Source: Methanoregula sp. UBA471
GTDB lineage: Archaea; Halobacteriota; Methanomicrobia; Methanomicrobiales; Methanospirillaceae
Length of the DNA stretch: 10,703 nt
Direction of reading: 5' to 3'
Assembly: GCA_002495065.1 (NCBI GenBank)
Contig: DADT01000028.1
Location: forward strand, 6,241 to 16,943
Positions 1 through 6,311 of the stretch are shown piece after piece (the stretch's first letter is position 1; the number at the start of each line of letters is the position of its first letter). Below the pieces are notes generated by a model. The model saw only the letters and a program-made list of their open reading frames with translations. It made no database searches and was not told the DNA's origin. A program made the position numbers and the translations under genes.

Positions 1-35
1 TCTTCTTCAAGATTTGCTGCAAAACCTTTCTTCAT
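1..35 (-). CDS. Partial gene, probable small cupin-domain protein (N-terminus only)
   Basis: Only the first 11 codons and part of the next are present; the gene runs off the left edge. The visible peptide MKKGFAANLEE resembles the opening of the small single-domain cupins common in archaea and bacteria, which continue with a conserved LYTxKxSQLV stretch. That match is from memory and rests on 11 residues. An in-frame GTG three codons upstream (at 44) is an alternative start and has an AAAGGA-like site about 8 bases before it, better spaced than for the ATG. It lies about 190 bases downstream of the peroxiredoxin gene on the same strand, so a shared oxidative-stress transcript is possible. Confidence 0.45.
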   Translation of the reverse strand, partial: MKKGFAANLEE

Positions 36-97
36 GTTTTTCACCGTTCCATTCCTTTCTTTTCAGTACTATTTTCGTCTTACTCATATGGCTCCCA

Positions 98-211
98 TCA
101 AAGAACGATGTGTTGCCTGATCCCTGCACCGGCCGAGAGTAAGATATCTTTTCTCCATCGGCTTCCTGCATTGCCCGGTATTTCTTCGCTCATGACAACG
201 CATTCTGACAT
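98..211 (-). CDS. Candidate 37-residue small protein downstream of the peroxiredoxin
   Basis: A short open frame starts 14 bases after the peroxiredoxin stop codon. A purine-rich GGAGAGGTA sits directly before the ATG and could serve as a ribosome binding site. The peptide begins MSECVVMSEEIPG and ends GIRQHIVL. It has no recognisable domain, membrane segment or metal-binding pair. It fills part of the 190-base gap before the cupin start. It could equally be a chance frame in the 3' untranslated region, so the call rests only on position and the Shine-Dalgarno-like site. Confidence 0.22.
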   Translation of the reverse strand: MSECVVMSEEIPGNAGSRWRKDILLSAGAGIRQHIVL

Positions 212-225
212 TACCTCTCCGCCAT

Positions 226-870
226 TCACACTTTTTTATAGCAGAGATACCAGTCCTTACAGTCATACCCTTCGCTTAAGCGCTTCTCCATCTCGGCAGC
301 AGTTTTGGGTGCAGGGACGACAACCAGGTCGCCAGGTTGCCAGTTTGCCGGCGTCGATACCTTGTACTTGTCCGTTGTCTGCAGCGATTTTACCAGCCGG
401 ATGATCTCGGGCATAAACCGCCCGCTCGACATAGGGTAGTAGATCATAGCCCGAAGGATTCCCTTGTCGTCGATAAAGAAAACACTCCTGACCGCCGCAG
501 TCGAGTTCAGGGCCGGCTGGATCATGCCGTACTTCTTTGCCACTTTCATGTTCAGGTCGGCAATGACCGGGAATGGGATGGTTACACCCATCTTCTCCTT
601 TATGTTGCGCACCCAGGCGAGGTGTGCGGAGATGCTGTCAACCGACAATCCGACGAGTTTCACATTGAGTGCTGTAAGTTCATCATTAATTCCGGCAAAC
701 GCCATGAATTCCGTTGTACAGACCGGTGTGAAATCGGCGGGATGGGAAAACAGCACTACCCATTTCCCCTTCAGGTCCGAGAGTCTGATCGGGCCATGCG
801 TTGACTCAGCTTCAAAGTCCGGAGCAGGTTCCCCAAGCGCCGGATAACTCATACATTCCTCTTCAGCCAT
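226..870 (-). CDS. Peroxiredoxin (archaeal Prx6-like, three-cysteine thioredoxin peroxidase)
   Basis: A 214-residue cytosolic thiol peroxidase that reduces hydrogen peroxide and organic hydroperoxides. The AhpC/TSA motif at residues 41-55 contains the peroxidatic cysteine Cys51 in the PxxxTxxC context (HPADFTPVCTTEF). The C-terminal arm carries Cys204 and Cys210 in CKDWYLC, matching the CxDWWFC pattern of archaeal enzymes such as the Aeropyrum type, where the first of the pair resolves the sulfenic acid. Length is normal for that group. I chose ATG at 870 because AAAGGAG lies 10 bases upstream. The frame stays open for another 103 codons upstream to 1179, but that stretch has no family similarity. 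An ATG six codons in (residue 7) is a weaker alternative. A perfect inverted repeat lies 39-69 bases before the start. Confidence 0.93.
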   Translation of the reverse strand: MAEEECMSYPALGEPAPDFEAESTHGPIRLSDLKGKWVVLFSHPADFTPVCTTEFMAFAGINDELTALNVKLVGLSVDSISAHLAWVRNIKEKMGVTIPFPVIADLNMKVAKKYGMIQPALNSTAAVRSVFFIDDKGILRAMIYYPMSSGRFMPEIIRLVKSLQTTDKYKVSTPANWQPGDLVVVPAPKTAAEMEKRLSEGYDCKDWYLCYKKV

Positions 871-908
871 GTATAAAAATCTCCTTTCATCCGTTACCGG
901 GAATTGAG

Positions 909-939
909 GTTTTACCCAAACGGGGTATCGGGGTAAAAC
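909..939. repeat. Perfect 9-bp inverted repeat upstream of the peroxiredoxin, candidate operator
   Basis: GTTTTACCC at 909-917 is repeated as its exact reverse complement GGGTAAAAC at 931-939, with a 13-base spacer. The heptamer CGGGGTA also occurs twice in direct orientation at 921-927 and 929-935, an 8-base period. The element lies 39-69 bases before the peroxiredoxin ATG. It could be an operator for a dimeric redox regulator or a hairpin in the 5' leader. The sequence does not tell which, and I do not recognise the specific site. Confidence 0.45.
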
Positions 940-1353
940 AGCATTTTCCGTCGAGCTGTTCATGAAACACCCCTTTCTCCAGAGTACAACCCCACTTCGG
1001 CATCCTTCAACCGGTGGGACTGATATGTTCACTTTTCCGTTTGAACCGATAAAAATATGGATGGAGCCATTCTGAGAGAGCAGTTCCTGGAATACTGCTG
1101 GAGTTCCAGCGGGAAAATGTGAAGTGAGAAGGAGCGTCATGAGCGTAAGCGAATGGAATAATGAAGAGTGAATAACCAATAAAAGCGAGACAGGTAGTTC
1201 ATGAAAGGTTCATCGTTTCATATCCCAAAAAACAATGGCCTCGACACGGTAACAGAGAAAAAATCCGCTGATGAAATCCCGTCAGGCAGCTGGCATCGAG
1301 TTCGATGAGCACCGAACCATTAGCTGCCGTTCTTGTTCACCATGCCTGTGCCC

Positions 1354-1403
1354 GTGGTAGATCGCCTTCGAGACGGTGACTCAGTATTCCTGGGATCTTC
1401 CAC
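1354..1403. other. Possible hairpin in the intergenic region
   Basis: GTGGTAGATC at 1354-1363 can pair with GATCTTCCAC at 1394-1403, giving nine pairs around one T-T mismatch and a 30-base loop. A competing pairing uses TCACC (1337-1341) with GGTGA (1375-1379). It could belong to an untranslated leader or a small RNA. No conserved RNA family was recognised, and stems of this size occur by chance. Confidence 0.2.
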
Positions 1404-1494
1404 CGAAAGGCCCGAAAATGTGCGCACAACAACAGAGTAGATTTAGTCGCACGAGAGGAAACTTCATCCATATTTGCTGCCAATAATTTTTACG

Positions 1495-2034
1495 ATGCCT
1501 GAAGAAAACACGGAACCGGAACCGGTTTCCATCAGGGCTGTCCCGGAAAAGACCATCTACCTTGCCAGGTGGAGTTCACGGTTCGGGGCGTGGCTCATTG
1601 ATATCATTTTCATCGTCCTCTTTCTCAATATCGTCCGGGGCCTGTTCCTGACCGTACTGAAACTGCCTCATATCTGGGAAATCGCAGATATAGACCTCAT
1701 CGCAATAGGAATAGAGTCCGTATTCTTTTTTACTTATTGGATCGTCCTGGAGGGGTTCCGGGGTCAGTCAATCGGTAAAATGGTGATGAACCTGAAAGTT
1801 GTCAACCGTGACGGTTCAAAGATCAGTTACCTGACCGCGGCAATCGAGAGTTTACCAAAAGCGTTCCTGAATTTTCCGTTCCTCTTTATCATCCTCCCGC
1901 TGGACTGCCTGATTGGGTGGGTGGCCATGCCCGGTTCCAAGTTGCGGGTTTTCAACCGGATCTCAAATACCATCGTCATCAAAGCCGACTACAAGGAACC
2001 TCACGGAATTTTATATGTACGGGACAAGGAATAA
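1495..2034 (+). CDS. RDD family membrane protein
   Basis: A 179-residue integral membrane protein. The family is named for conserved Arg and Asp residues in its first helix. Here the signature is RFGAWLIDIIF at residues 29-39, leading into a first hydrophobic helix of about 32-57. A second hydrophobic segment spans about 66-86. It is followed by the loop motif GQSIGKMVMNLKVV (90-103), typical of RDD domains, and a third segment at about 127-145. The C-terminal stretch KLRVFNRISNTIVI matches the family's closing strand. Some RDD proteins are linked to ion transport or osmotic stress, but most are uncharacterised. The ATG at 1495 lacks a Shine-Dalgarno site. An in-frame TTG at 1474, preceded by GAGAGGA about 14 bases away, is an alternative start adding seven residues. 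Confidence 0.85.
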   Translation: MPEENTEPEPVSIRAVPEKTIYLARWSSRFGAWLIDIIFIVLFLNIVRGLFLTVLKLPHIWEIADIDLIAIGIESVFFFTYWIVLEGFRGQSIGKMVMNLKVVNRDGSKISYLTAAIESLPKAFLNFPFLFIILPLDCLIGWVAMPGSKLRVFNRISNTIVIKADYKEPHGILYVRDKE

Positions 2035-2041
2035 CTGTATT

Positions 2042-2049
2042 TTTAAATA
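2042..2049 (+). promoter_or_regulatory. Archaeal TATA box for the small HEAT-repeat gene
   Basis: TTTAAATA begins 8 bases after the RDD stop codon and is centred about 36 bases before the ATG at 2082. With the usual archaeal spacing of about 26 bases, transcription would start near 2072 and give a leader of roughly ten bases. This suggests the HEAT gene has its own promoter rather than depending only on the RDD transcript. Confidence 0.6.
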
Positions 2050-2081
2050 AAAAAGGAAATGATACGTCACCGGGATACCCC

Positions 2082-2492
2082 ATGGATGATCAGGACGCCT
2101 CTCAAAACCCGGTATCCGGCACACCGGATTCAGAAAACAGGTCTGCCGGACAGGAAAAACCTGAGCAGATATCTGCGGATACCTCCCCGGACCAGAACGA
2201 ACGGCTGGCGCATTTCATAGAATTGCTGACCGATGACAACGAGGGTACCCGCTGGAAGGCAGCAGAGGTGCTGGGACGGACAGGGGATCCGGCTGCTGTA
2301 GAGGCACTCATCGACACGCTCTGGGATGACGATTCCCGTGTACGGCTGAAAGCTGCATGGGCGCTCGGACAGATTGGTGATCAGCGGGCACTCCGTCCTC
2401 TCCAGCGCCTGTACCGCATGGAAAATGAAGGGGCTCAGGAAATTATTGCCGAGGCGCTTGAAGAAATCAAACGCCATATGAGCATACAATAA
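2082..2492 (+). CDS. Small HEAT-repeat protein
   Basis: A 136-residue soluble protein. Residues 1-40 are polar, rich in Asp, Glu, Ser, Gln and Pro, and probably disordered. Residues 42-133 contain two clear short HEAT/PBS-lyase-type repeats and a weaker third: TRWKAAEVLGRTGDPAAVEALIDTL, then VRLKAAWALGQIGDQRALRPLQRL, then AQEIIAEALEEIKRH. The pattern VRxxAAxALGxIGDxRAxxPL is characteristic. Such repeats stack into an alpha-solenoid that binds other proteins or links enzyme subunits, so an adaptor role is likely but the partner is unknown. ATG 2082 is the first in-frame start after the TATA box, and there is no strong Shine-Dalgarno site. Its repeats resemble those of the two larger HEAT proteins at 4328-6257, suggesting related roles or descent. 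Confidence 0.85.
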   Translation: MDDQDASQNPVSGTPDSENRSAGQEKPEQISADTSPDQNERLAHFIELLTDDNEGTRWKAAEVLGRTGDPAAVEALIDTLWDDDSRVRLKAAWALGQIGDQRALRPLQRLYRMENEGAQEIIAEALEEIKRHMSIQ

Positions 2493-2535
2493 TCACGGGG
2501 ATGTTACCCACAACCGGCCCTTATGAAGTGCCCGA

Positions 2536-3171
2536 GTGAAGGAGAACGGATCCGTCAAAGGCAGGTTTATCGACTTTGCCGCCCTAACAGAACCTGAGAA
2601 TACCGGCATGGCGGATATCGAATCGTTGTATAAAAAAGAGGATGGCAAAATCCTTATCGAGATTACCCTCTCTTCTGTATTACAGCTCTTCAACTCGTTC
2701 GATCCTGCCCCGTTCCACGAAAAAGAGCTCGACTCTGCCGCGGAGCACTACATCGTCGAAACGGTCAAGGATTTCCCCCAGAAAACTCCGTTCAAGATCA
2801 TCATTTACCTCCCTCCGGATATCGCCTCCACGGAACGGGCACAGAAGATCCCCCGGGCAATACAGAACCATTTTGAATACAAGGTGCTGGTTTCGGACCG
2901 GAAATTCCGTTCACGGCTCCGGCACGGGAGAGGCAGTCTCATTATCGGGCTCTCGTTCCTCACCATCGCACTGCTTGCCAGGCAGCTGGTTTCCACCCTC
3001 GAGAATCACCTGCTTGCCCAGCTCTTTGCTGATGCCCTCCTGATTATCGGCTGGGCTTCCATGTGGGAACCAATAACCGTTATCCTGTACGAGCTCCGCC
3101 CGATCATCCAGCAAAAAAAGACCTACGAGAAGATCAGCCGGATGGAAATTGCTATCCTTCCTTCACCGTAG
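2536..3171 (+). CDS. Conserved membrane protein of unknown function, two C-terminal helices
   Basis: A 211-residue protein from a GTG start, or 187 residues from the in-frame ATG at 2608; neither has a clear ribosome binding site. An in-frame stop at 2524 limits the upstream choice. Residues 38-120 form a predicted soluble alpha/beta domain with a distinctive stretch at 46-66: SSVLQLFNSFDPAPF followed by HEKELD. Two hydrophobic helices follow at about 133-154 and 163-186, and then a basic tail (QQKKTYEKISRMEI). I recall similar unnamed bacterial and archaeal proteins with the same FxExxLDxxAExYIV core and an ILGWxxxWxPIxxxLY second helix, here IIGWASMWEPITVILY. I know of no assigned function. 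It lies 43 bases after the HEAT gene on the same strand and may share its transcript. Confidence 0.8.
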   Translation: MKENGSVKGRFIDFAALTEPENTGMADIESLYKKEDGKILIEITLSSVLQLFNSFDPAPFHEKELDSAAEHYIVETVKDFPQKTPFKIIIYLPPDIASTERAQKIPRAIQNHFEYKVLVSDRKFRSRLRHGRGSLIIGLSFLTIALLARQLVSTLENHLLAQLFADALLIIGWASMWEPITVILYELRPIIQQKKTYEKISRMEIAILPSP

Positions 3172-3175
3172 GTGA

Positions 3176-4159
3176 TCAACGAAGGTGGTGTTCTGCCTTC
3201 AGGAACCTCACCATCCTTTGTGTCCGTTCCGAGGGCATGTCAGGTACCAGTACCTCGCCTTCTGATGTCAGTGCCGTAAATATATGCCTGACGGCCGCCC
3301 CATGCGAAGGGCCGTATCCACCTTCCAGCACCAGTGCGAGCGGGACACCTGCAGCATGGACAAGCATCCGGGTCAGGGACTCGAAGTCCGGAGGGTGAAT
3401 CTCCATGGAGCCGAGCGGGTCGTCAAAGAGAATGTCCTGGCCGGCTGAAACGATCAGGACCTCAGGCGAGAACCGTTCGAGTGCCGGTCCAAAAATTTCA
3501 GAAAATACGTGATAGTAGTCGGCAAAGGCCGATCCTGCCGGAAGGGGAGCATTCAGGGTATATCCTTTACCGCTCCCGACGCCGGTTTCATCGGGTGTCC
3601 CCGAATACGGAAACATATGCTCCTGGTGCACCGAGCAGTAGAAAACCTGGTCAGTACCGTAGAAGGCATGCTGGGTACCGTTCCCGTGATGGACGTCCCA
3701 GTCGACTATGGCAATACGGTCAACCTGCATGAGCGCCTTTTTTGCTGCGACTGCCACGTTGTTGATCAGGCAGAATCCCATGGCACGGTTATATTCGGCA
3801 TGGTGTCCCGGGGGCCGTACAAAGGCAAAACAGTGTTCGCCGTTCAGGGACTGTTCTGCCGCGGCAACCGCTGCCCCGGCTGCATGCAGCGCTGCATTGT
3901 ACGAGCGCCGGGTGATATAGGTGTCCGGATCCAGCCAGCTGACCGTTGCAGTTGCCTGGCAGCGGTGCTCAAGCCATGCAAGGTACGAGGGGTCGTGGAC
4001 ACGTTCGACATCTCCAGGCACTGCAGGTTTGAAGGCCAGCCGGGGGATGGTGCCCGGGATCCAGGAAGACAGATCTGCCAGCCGGGAACTGCTCTCCGGG
4101 TGACCGGGACAGTCATGCCCATCAAAGACTGGATCAAAAATTACCCGGCAGCGTGTCAT
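3176..4159 (-). CDS. Histone deacetylase family protein (class II / acetoin-utilisation-like zinc hydrolase)
   Basis: A 327-residue arginase-deacetylase-fold enzyme expected to remove acetyl groups from lysine or small amines using zinc. The sequence shows RPPGHHAE with the catalytic His119-His120 pair, then GFCLINNVAVAA. DWDVHHGNGTQ follows with zinc ligands Asp155 and His157. SAGQD gives the third ligand, Asp242, and LEGGYG supplies the transition-state Tyr282. All catalytic positions are intact, so it should be active. The usual SAGFD motif reads SAGQD, a change next to the metal ligand. I chose the ATG at 4159 because GGAAGG lies 8 bases upstream. The frame continues to 4285 with a hydrophobic stretch mimicking a signal peptide, which I judge spurious. 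The substrate is unknown: chromatin proteins, metabolic enzymes or polyamines are possible. Confidence 0.92.
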   Translation of the reverse strand: MTRCRVIFDPVFDGHDCPGHPESSSRLADLSSWIPGTIPRLAFKPAVPGDVERVHDPSYLAWLEHRCQATATVSWLDPDTYITRRSYNAALHAAGAAVAAAEQSLNGEHCFAFVRPPGHHAEYNRAMGFCLINNVAVAAKKALMQVDRIAIVDWDVHHGNGTQHAFYGTDQVFYCSVHQEHMFPYSGTPDETGVGSGKGYTLNAPLPAGSAFADYYHVFSEIFGPALERFSPEVLIVSAGQDILFDDPLGSMEIHPPDFESLTRMLVHAAGVPLALVLEGGYGPSHGAAVRHIFTALTSEGEVLVPDMPSERTQRMVRFLKAEHHLR

Positions 4160-4280
4160 AACCCGTACCTTCCGTGGCAGGAAACTATCTCTGGTATGAG
4201 CATATCCGTTTTGTGCTCGGTTTGATGGCTCCGGTGCATGTAAGGCGTGAAAAAGAAGGACGACGGATAATATCATAATG

Positions 4281-4291
4281 TTCATATAATT
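4281..4291 (+). promoter_or_regulatory. TATA box in the divergent region, for the first HEAT-TM2 gene
   Basis: TTCATATAATT is centred about 41 bases before the ATG at 4328, predicting a start near 4313 and a 15-base leader without a clear Shine-Dalgarno site. Its reverse complement AATTATATGAA is also TATA-like, so the same site could drive the deacetylase gene on the other strand with a leader of about 100 bases. Confidence 0.45.
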
Positions 4292-4327
4292 CCCACAGAG
4301 ATACTCAGCAGGACATTTTTACCTGCC

Positions 4328-5290
4328 ATGATTCCCCCAGGTTTTTTCAGTCTGCAGCCGCCGGACATAGAGGCACTGAAAGCCGCACGGGACTCAAAGG
4401 GCCTGATCAGGCTGCTCGGCCACCGTAATTTTGACATCCAGTGGCGGAGCGCTGACGCACTGGGGTCCCTGGGGACCACCGCGACCCTGCCCCTCATCGC
4501 CGAGCTCGACCACGAGAATACCGCCGTCCGTCTTGGGGCTATCGAAGCACTCGGGACCATTCGTGACCAGCGAGCGTTAAAACCCCTGACCTTCCTGCTT
4601 GAACATGATCAGAACGTGGAGGTGCGCTGGGTCGCCGCCATTGCCCTGGGCAGTCTGGGACTCCCCGAGGCAACCGGCCCGCTCACCCGGGCGTTGAAGG
4701 ACCCGGACCGGTACGTGAGATACGGGGCCGCACAGGCACTCAGGACCCTGTCCTGGGAGCCTGCAAATGATATGAACCGGGCATATTATACCATTGCTCT
4801 TGAAGACTGGACAGAAACAGCCCGACTTGGAGCAGCGGCAACCGTACCACTCATCGAATCGCTCAGGGACCACGATGCTGCTTCACGGGTGAAGATCGTG
4901 GAACTCCTGAGCGGTATCAGCGATCCCCGTGCACACCGGGCATGTGAACTGTTGCTCAAAGACCCGGACAGTACTGTCCGCTGGAAAGCCACCCTGGCGG
5001 CAAAGAGTTGCGGCGTGCCTGTCACCCATCTTCCCTGGGGGTTATCAAAGCGCCCGCGGGCAGGGCAGAACCCGTATGCGGCTGCAGTTTTAAATTTCCT
5101 GTTTTTTGGGCAGGGGTATAATTATCTCGGGTACTGGTGGGGATCCCTGGTTTTCATGAGTTACCTGAGTATTCTCGTGCTCACTCAGCTGCAACTGGGC
5201 CCGTTCGTCCCGTACCTTATCGCGTACCCCGTGACTGCCCTGTTTGCAGTCCAGACGTTCTTTATCGCGAAAAAAAAGCAGGATATGTGA
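4328..5290 (+). CDS. HEAT-repeat protein with C-terminal TM2-like membrane module (paralog 1)
   Basis: A 320-residue protein. Residues 13-228 form about six HEAT/PBS-lyase-type repeats, for example VRLGAIEALGTIRDQRALKPL (split around 68-87) and VRWVAAIALGSLG (99-111). Between repeats four and five sits an atypical unit that opens with SWEPAND (142-148) and continues IALEDWTETARLG, a pattern I recall from archaeal HEAT scaffolds. A linker CGVPVTHLPWGLSKRPR (228-244) leads to three hydrophobic segments at about 249-261, 270-289 and 292-313, and then a KKK end. The first segment plus LGYWWG resembles TM2-type modules. The solenoid probably faces the cytoplasm. The gene starts a two-gene tandem array; its stop lies 10 bases before the next ATG, so co-transcription is likely. 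The function is unknown; anchoring of protein partners at the membrane is a reasonable guess. Confidence 0.85.
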   Translation: MIPPGFFSLQPPDIEALKAARDSKGLIRLLGHRNFDIQWRSADALGSLGTTATLPLIAELDHENTAVRLGAIEALGTIRDQRALKPLTFLLEHDQNVEVRWVAAIALGSLGLPEATGPLTRALKDPDRYVRYGAAQALRTLSWEPANDMNRAYYTIALEDWTETARLGAAATVPLIESLRDHDAASRVKIVELLSGISDPRAHRACELLLKDPDSTVRWKATLAAKSCGVPVTHLPWGLSKRPRAGQNPYAAAVLNFLFFGQGYNYLGYWWGSLVFMSYLSILVLTQLQLGPFVPYLIAYPVTALFAVQTFFIAKKKQDM

Positions 5291-5300
5291 AGTGAACCGG

Positions 5301-6257
5301 ATGAAGTTTCCCGTTTTTTTGAAAAAAAGGCCGGATATCGAAACACTCCGGCAACAAAAAAATATTCCGGCACTGATCAAGGCGTTGCGATATGATGATT
5401 TCGATGTGCAGACCAGTGCTGCACAGGCCCTCGGTACGCTGGGTATAGAAGGGATCGATGAGCTTATCCTCGCCCTGAAGACAAAGGATAAGAACGTAAG
5501 ACTGGGCATCATCGAAGCGCTCTCGGTGATACGGGACCCCCGGGCTGTGCCCTCGCTCACACGACTGCTCTCAGACCCGGGCAGTGAGGTGCGGTGGGAG
5601 GCAGCGATCGCACTGGGTGAGATCAATGACCCTGCATCCACCGCATCCCTTGTGCAGGCACTCAGGGATCCTGACAAATACGTCCGCTACGGTGCCGCCT
5701 CTGCACTCCAGAAGTCGGGCTGGAAACCTGCATCGGATGAAGAATGGGCATTCAACCTGGTAGGCCTGCAGGAATGGCAGGCGGTCCGGGAGATCGGTGA
5801 GCCGGCAATTCCTGCGCTCTCTCATGTCCTGCATGACCGGGACAGCGGGGTCAGGATGCAGGCAATTGAGATTCTCGGGAGTATAGGTAACGGGAAAGCC
5901 GTTCCGGTGCTGATGCGGTCTCTTGCCGATGAAAATGCAGAGGTACGCTGGAAAGCTGTCCTGGCTTCCCCGAAATGTGGCGTTTCGATGATCCACCTCC
6001 CGAGGGGACTGAGCCGCAGGCCCCGGACGAGAAAAAATCCTCTCATCGCAGGGTTCCTGAATTTCATGCTCCCGGGCCTGGGATACGGGTATCTCGGCAA
6101 ATGGTGGGGCGTCATGATATTCCAGATCGATATTACCGCAACCGTCTGGCTCTTCAGGTACGAGGGCGAAGCAGGCACTTACGGGCTCCTCCTCCCGATC
6201 TACCTGATCCTGGCACTCCACGCATGGTATATTGCACAGAAGATGCCGGAACTCTGA
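5301..6257 (+). CDS. HEAT-repeat protein with C-terminal TM2-like membrane module (paralog 2)
   Basis: A 318-residue tandem paralog of the preceding gene, colinear along its whole length. It shows PDIETL at 11-16, VRLGIIEALSVIRDPRAVPSL (split around 66-86) and VRWEAAIALGEI (97-108). VRYGAASALQKSGWKPASDEE (split around 128-148) and LQEWQAVREIGEPAIPAL (156-173) follow. The linker CGVSMIHLPRGLSRRPR (226-242) precedes the TM2-like segment FMLPGLGYGYLGKWWG (255-270) and two more hydrophobic stretches ending near 313. This copy keeps the canonical PGLGYGYLG signature that is altered to FGQGYNYLG in paralog 1. A GTG at 5292 is an alternative start adding three residues. Homopolymer runs (T7 then A7, 5314-5328) lie in the first codons. 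It converges with the USP-GNAT gene 54 bases away. Confidence 0.85.
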   Translation: MKFPVFLKKRPDIETLRQQKNIPALIKALRYDDFDVQTSAAQALGTLGIEGIDELILALKTKDKNVRLGIIEALSVIRDPRAVPSLTRLLSDPGSEVRWEAAIALGEINDPASTASLVQALRDPDKYVRYGAASALQKSGWKPASDEEWAFNLVGLQEWQAVREIGEPAIPALSHVLHDRDSGVRMQAIEILGSIGNGKAVPVLMRSLADENAEVRWKAVLASPKCGVSMIHLPRGLSRRPRTRKNPLIAGFLNFMLPGLGYGYLGKWWGVMIFQIDITATVWLFRYEGEAGTYGLLLPIYLILALHAWYIAQKMPEL

Positions 6258-6311
6258 CTTTTCATCAGTCATTCAGAGATGGAAATAATGCCCCGGGAGG
6301 TGTCCGGTGCA

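Larger units (their letters stand above)
871..1494. other. Long intergenic region with no convincing gene
   Basis: About 620 bases separate the peroxiredoxin start from the divergently transcribed RDD gene. On the minus strand the peroxiredoxin frame stays open to 1179, but its 103 residues look unlike any family and have no good start signal. The region holds the inverted repeat at 909-939 and a possible minus-strand TATA-like ATATTTTTATC at 1048-1058. It also has a short dyad CATCGA-GT-TCGATG at 1294-1307 and a ten-base imperfect stem, 1354-1363 with 1394-1403. A 35-codon plus frame at 1201-1308 (begins MKGSSFHIPKNNG) has no strong ribosome binding site. It may be regulatory DNA, an RNA gene or decayed coding sequence. 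Confidence 0.5.

Noticed and set aside
871..1179. 103-codon N-terminal extension of the peroxiredoxin
   Set aside because: The peroxiredoxin family begins near residue 104 of the long frame, a good AAAGGAG site precedes the internal ATG, and the extension has no recognisable domain.
1201..1308. 35-codon plus-strand open frame in the intergenic region
   Set aside because: No convincing ribosome binding site, promoter or similarity; it is mentioned only in the intergenic entry.
1286..1320. tRNA-like GAGTTCGATGAG followed by ACCGAACCA
   Set aside because: It recalls a T-loop and 3' end, but no acceptor, D or anticodon stems can be folded around it.
1917..2081. Upstream extension of the small HEAT gene overlapping the RDD gene
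   Set aside because: It overlaps conserved RDD coding sequence in another frame, and the TATA box at 2042 puts the transcript start downstream.
3509..4225. 238-codon plus-strand open frame
   Set aside because: It is antisense to the deacetylase gene, whose catalytic motifs are intact. Its translation resembles no protein family.
4160..4285. N-terminal extension of the deacetylase with a signal-peptide-like stretch
   Set aside because: A GGAAGG site sits 8 bases before the internal ATG at 4159, where the family begins. The hydrophobic run lies in an intergenic promoter region and looks accidental.
5571..6272. 233-codon minus-strand open frame
   Set aside because: It is the shadow of the second HEAT-TM2 gene, and the translation lacks conserved features.
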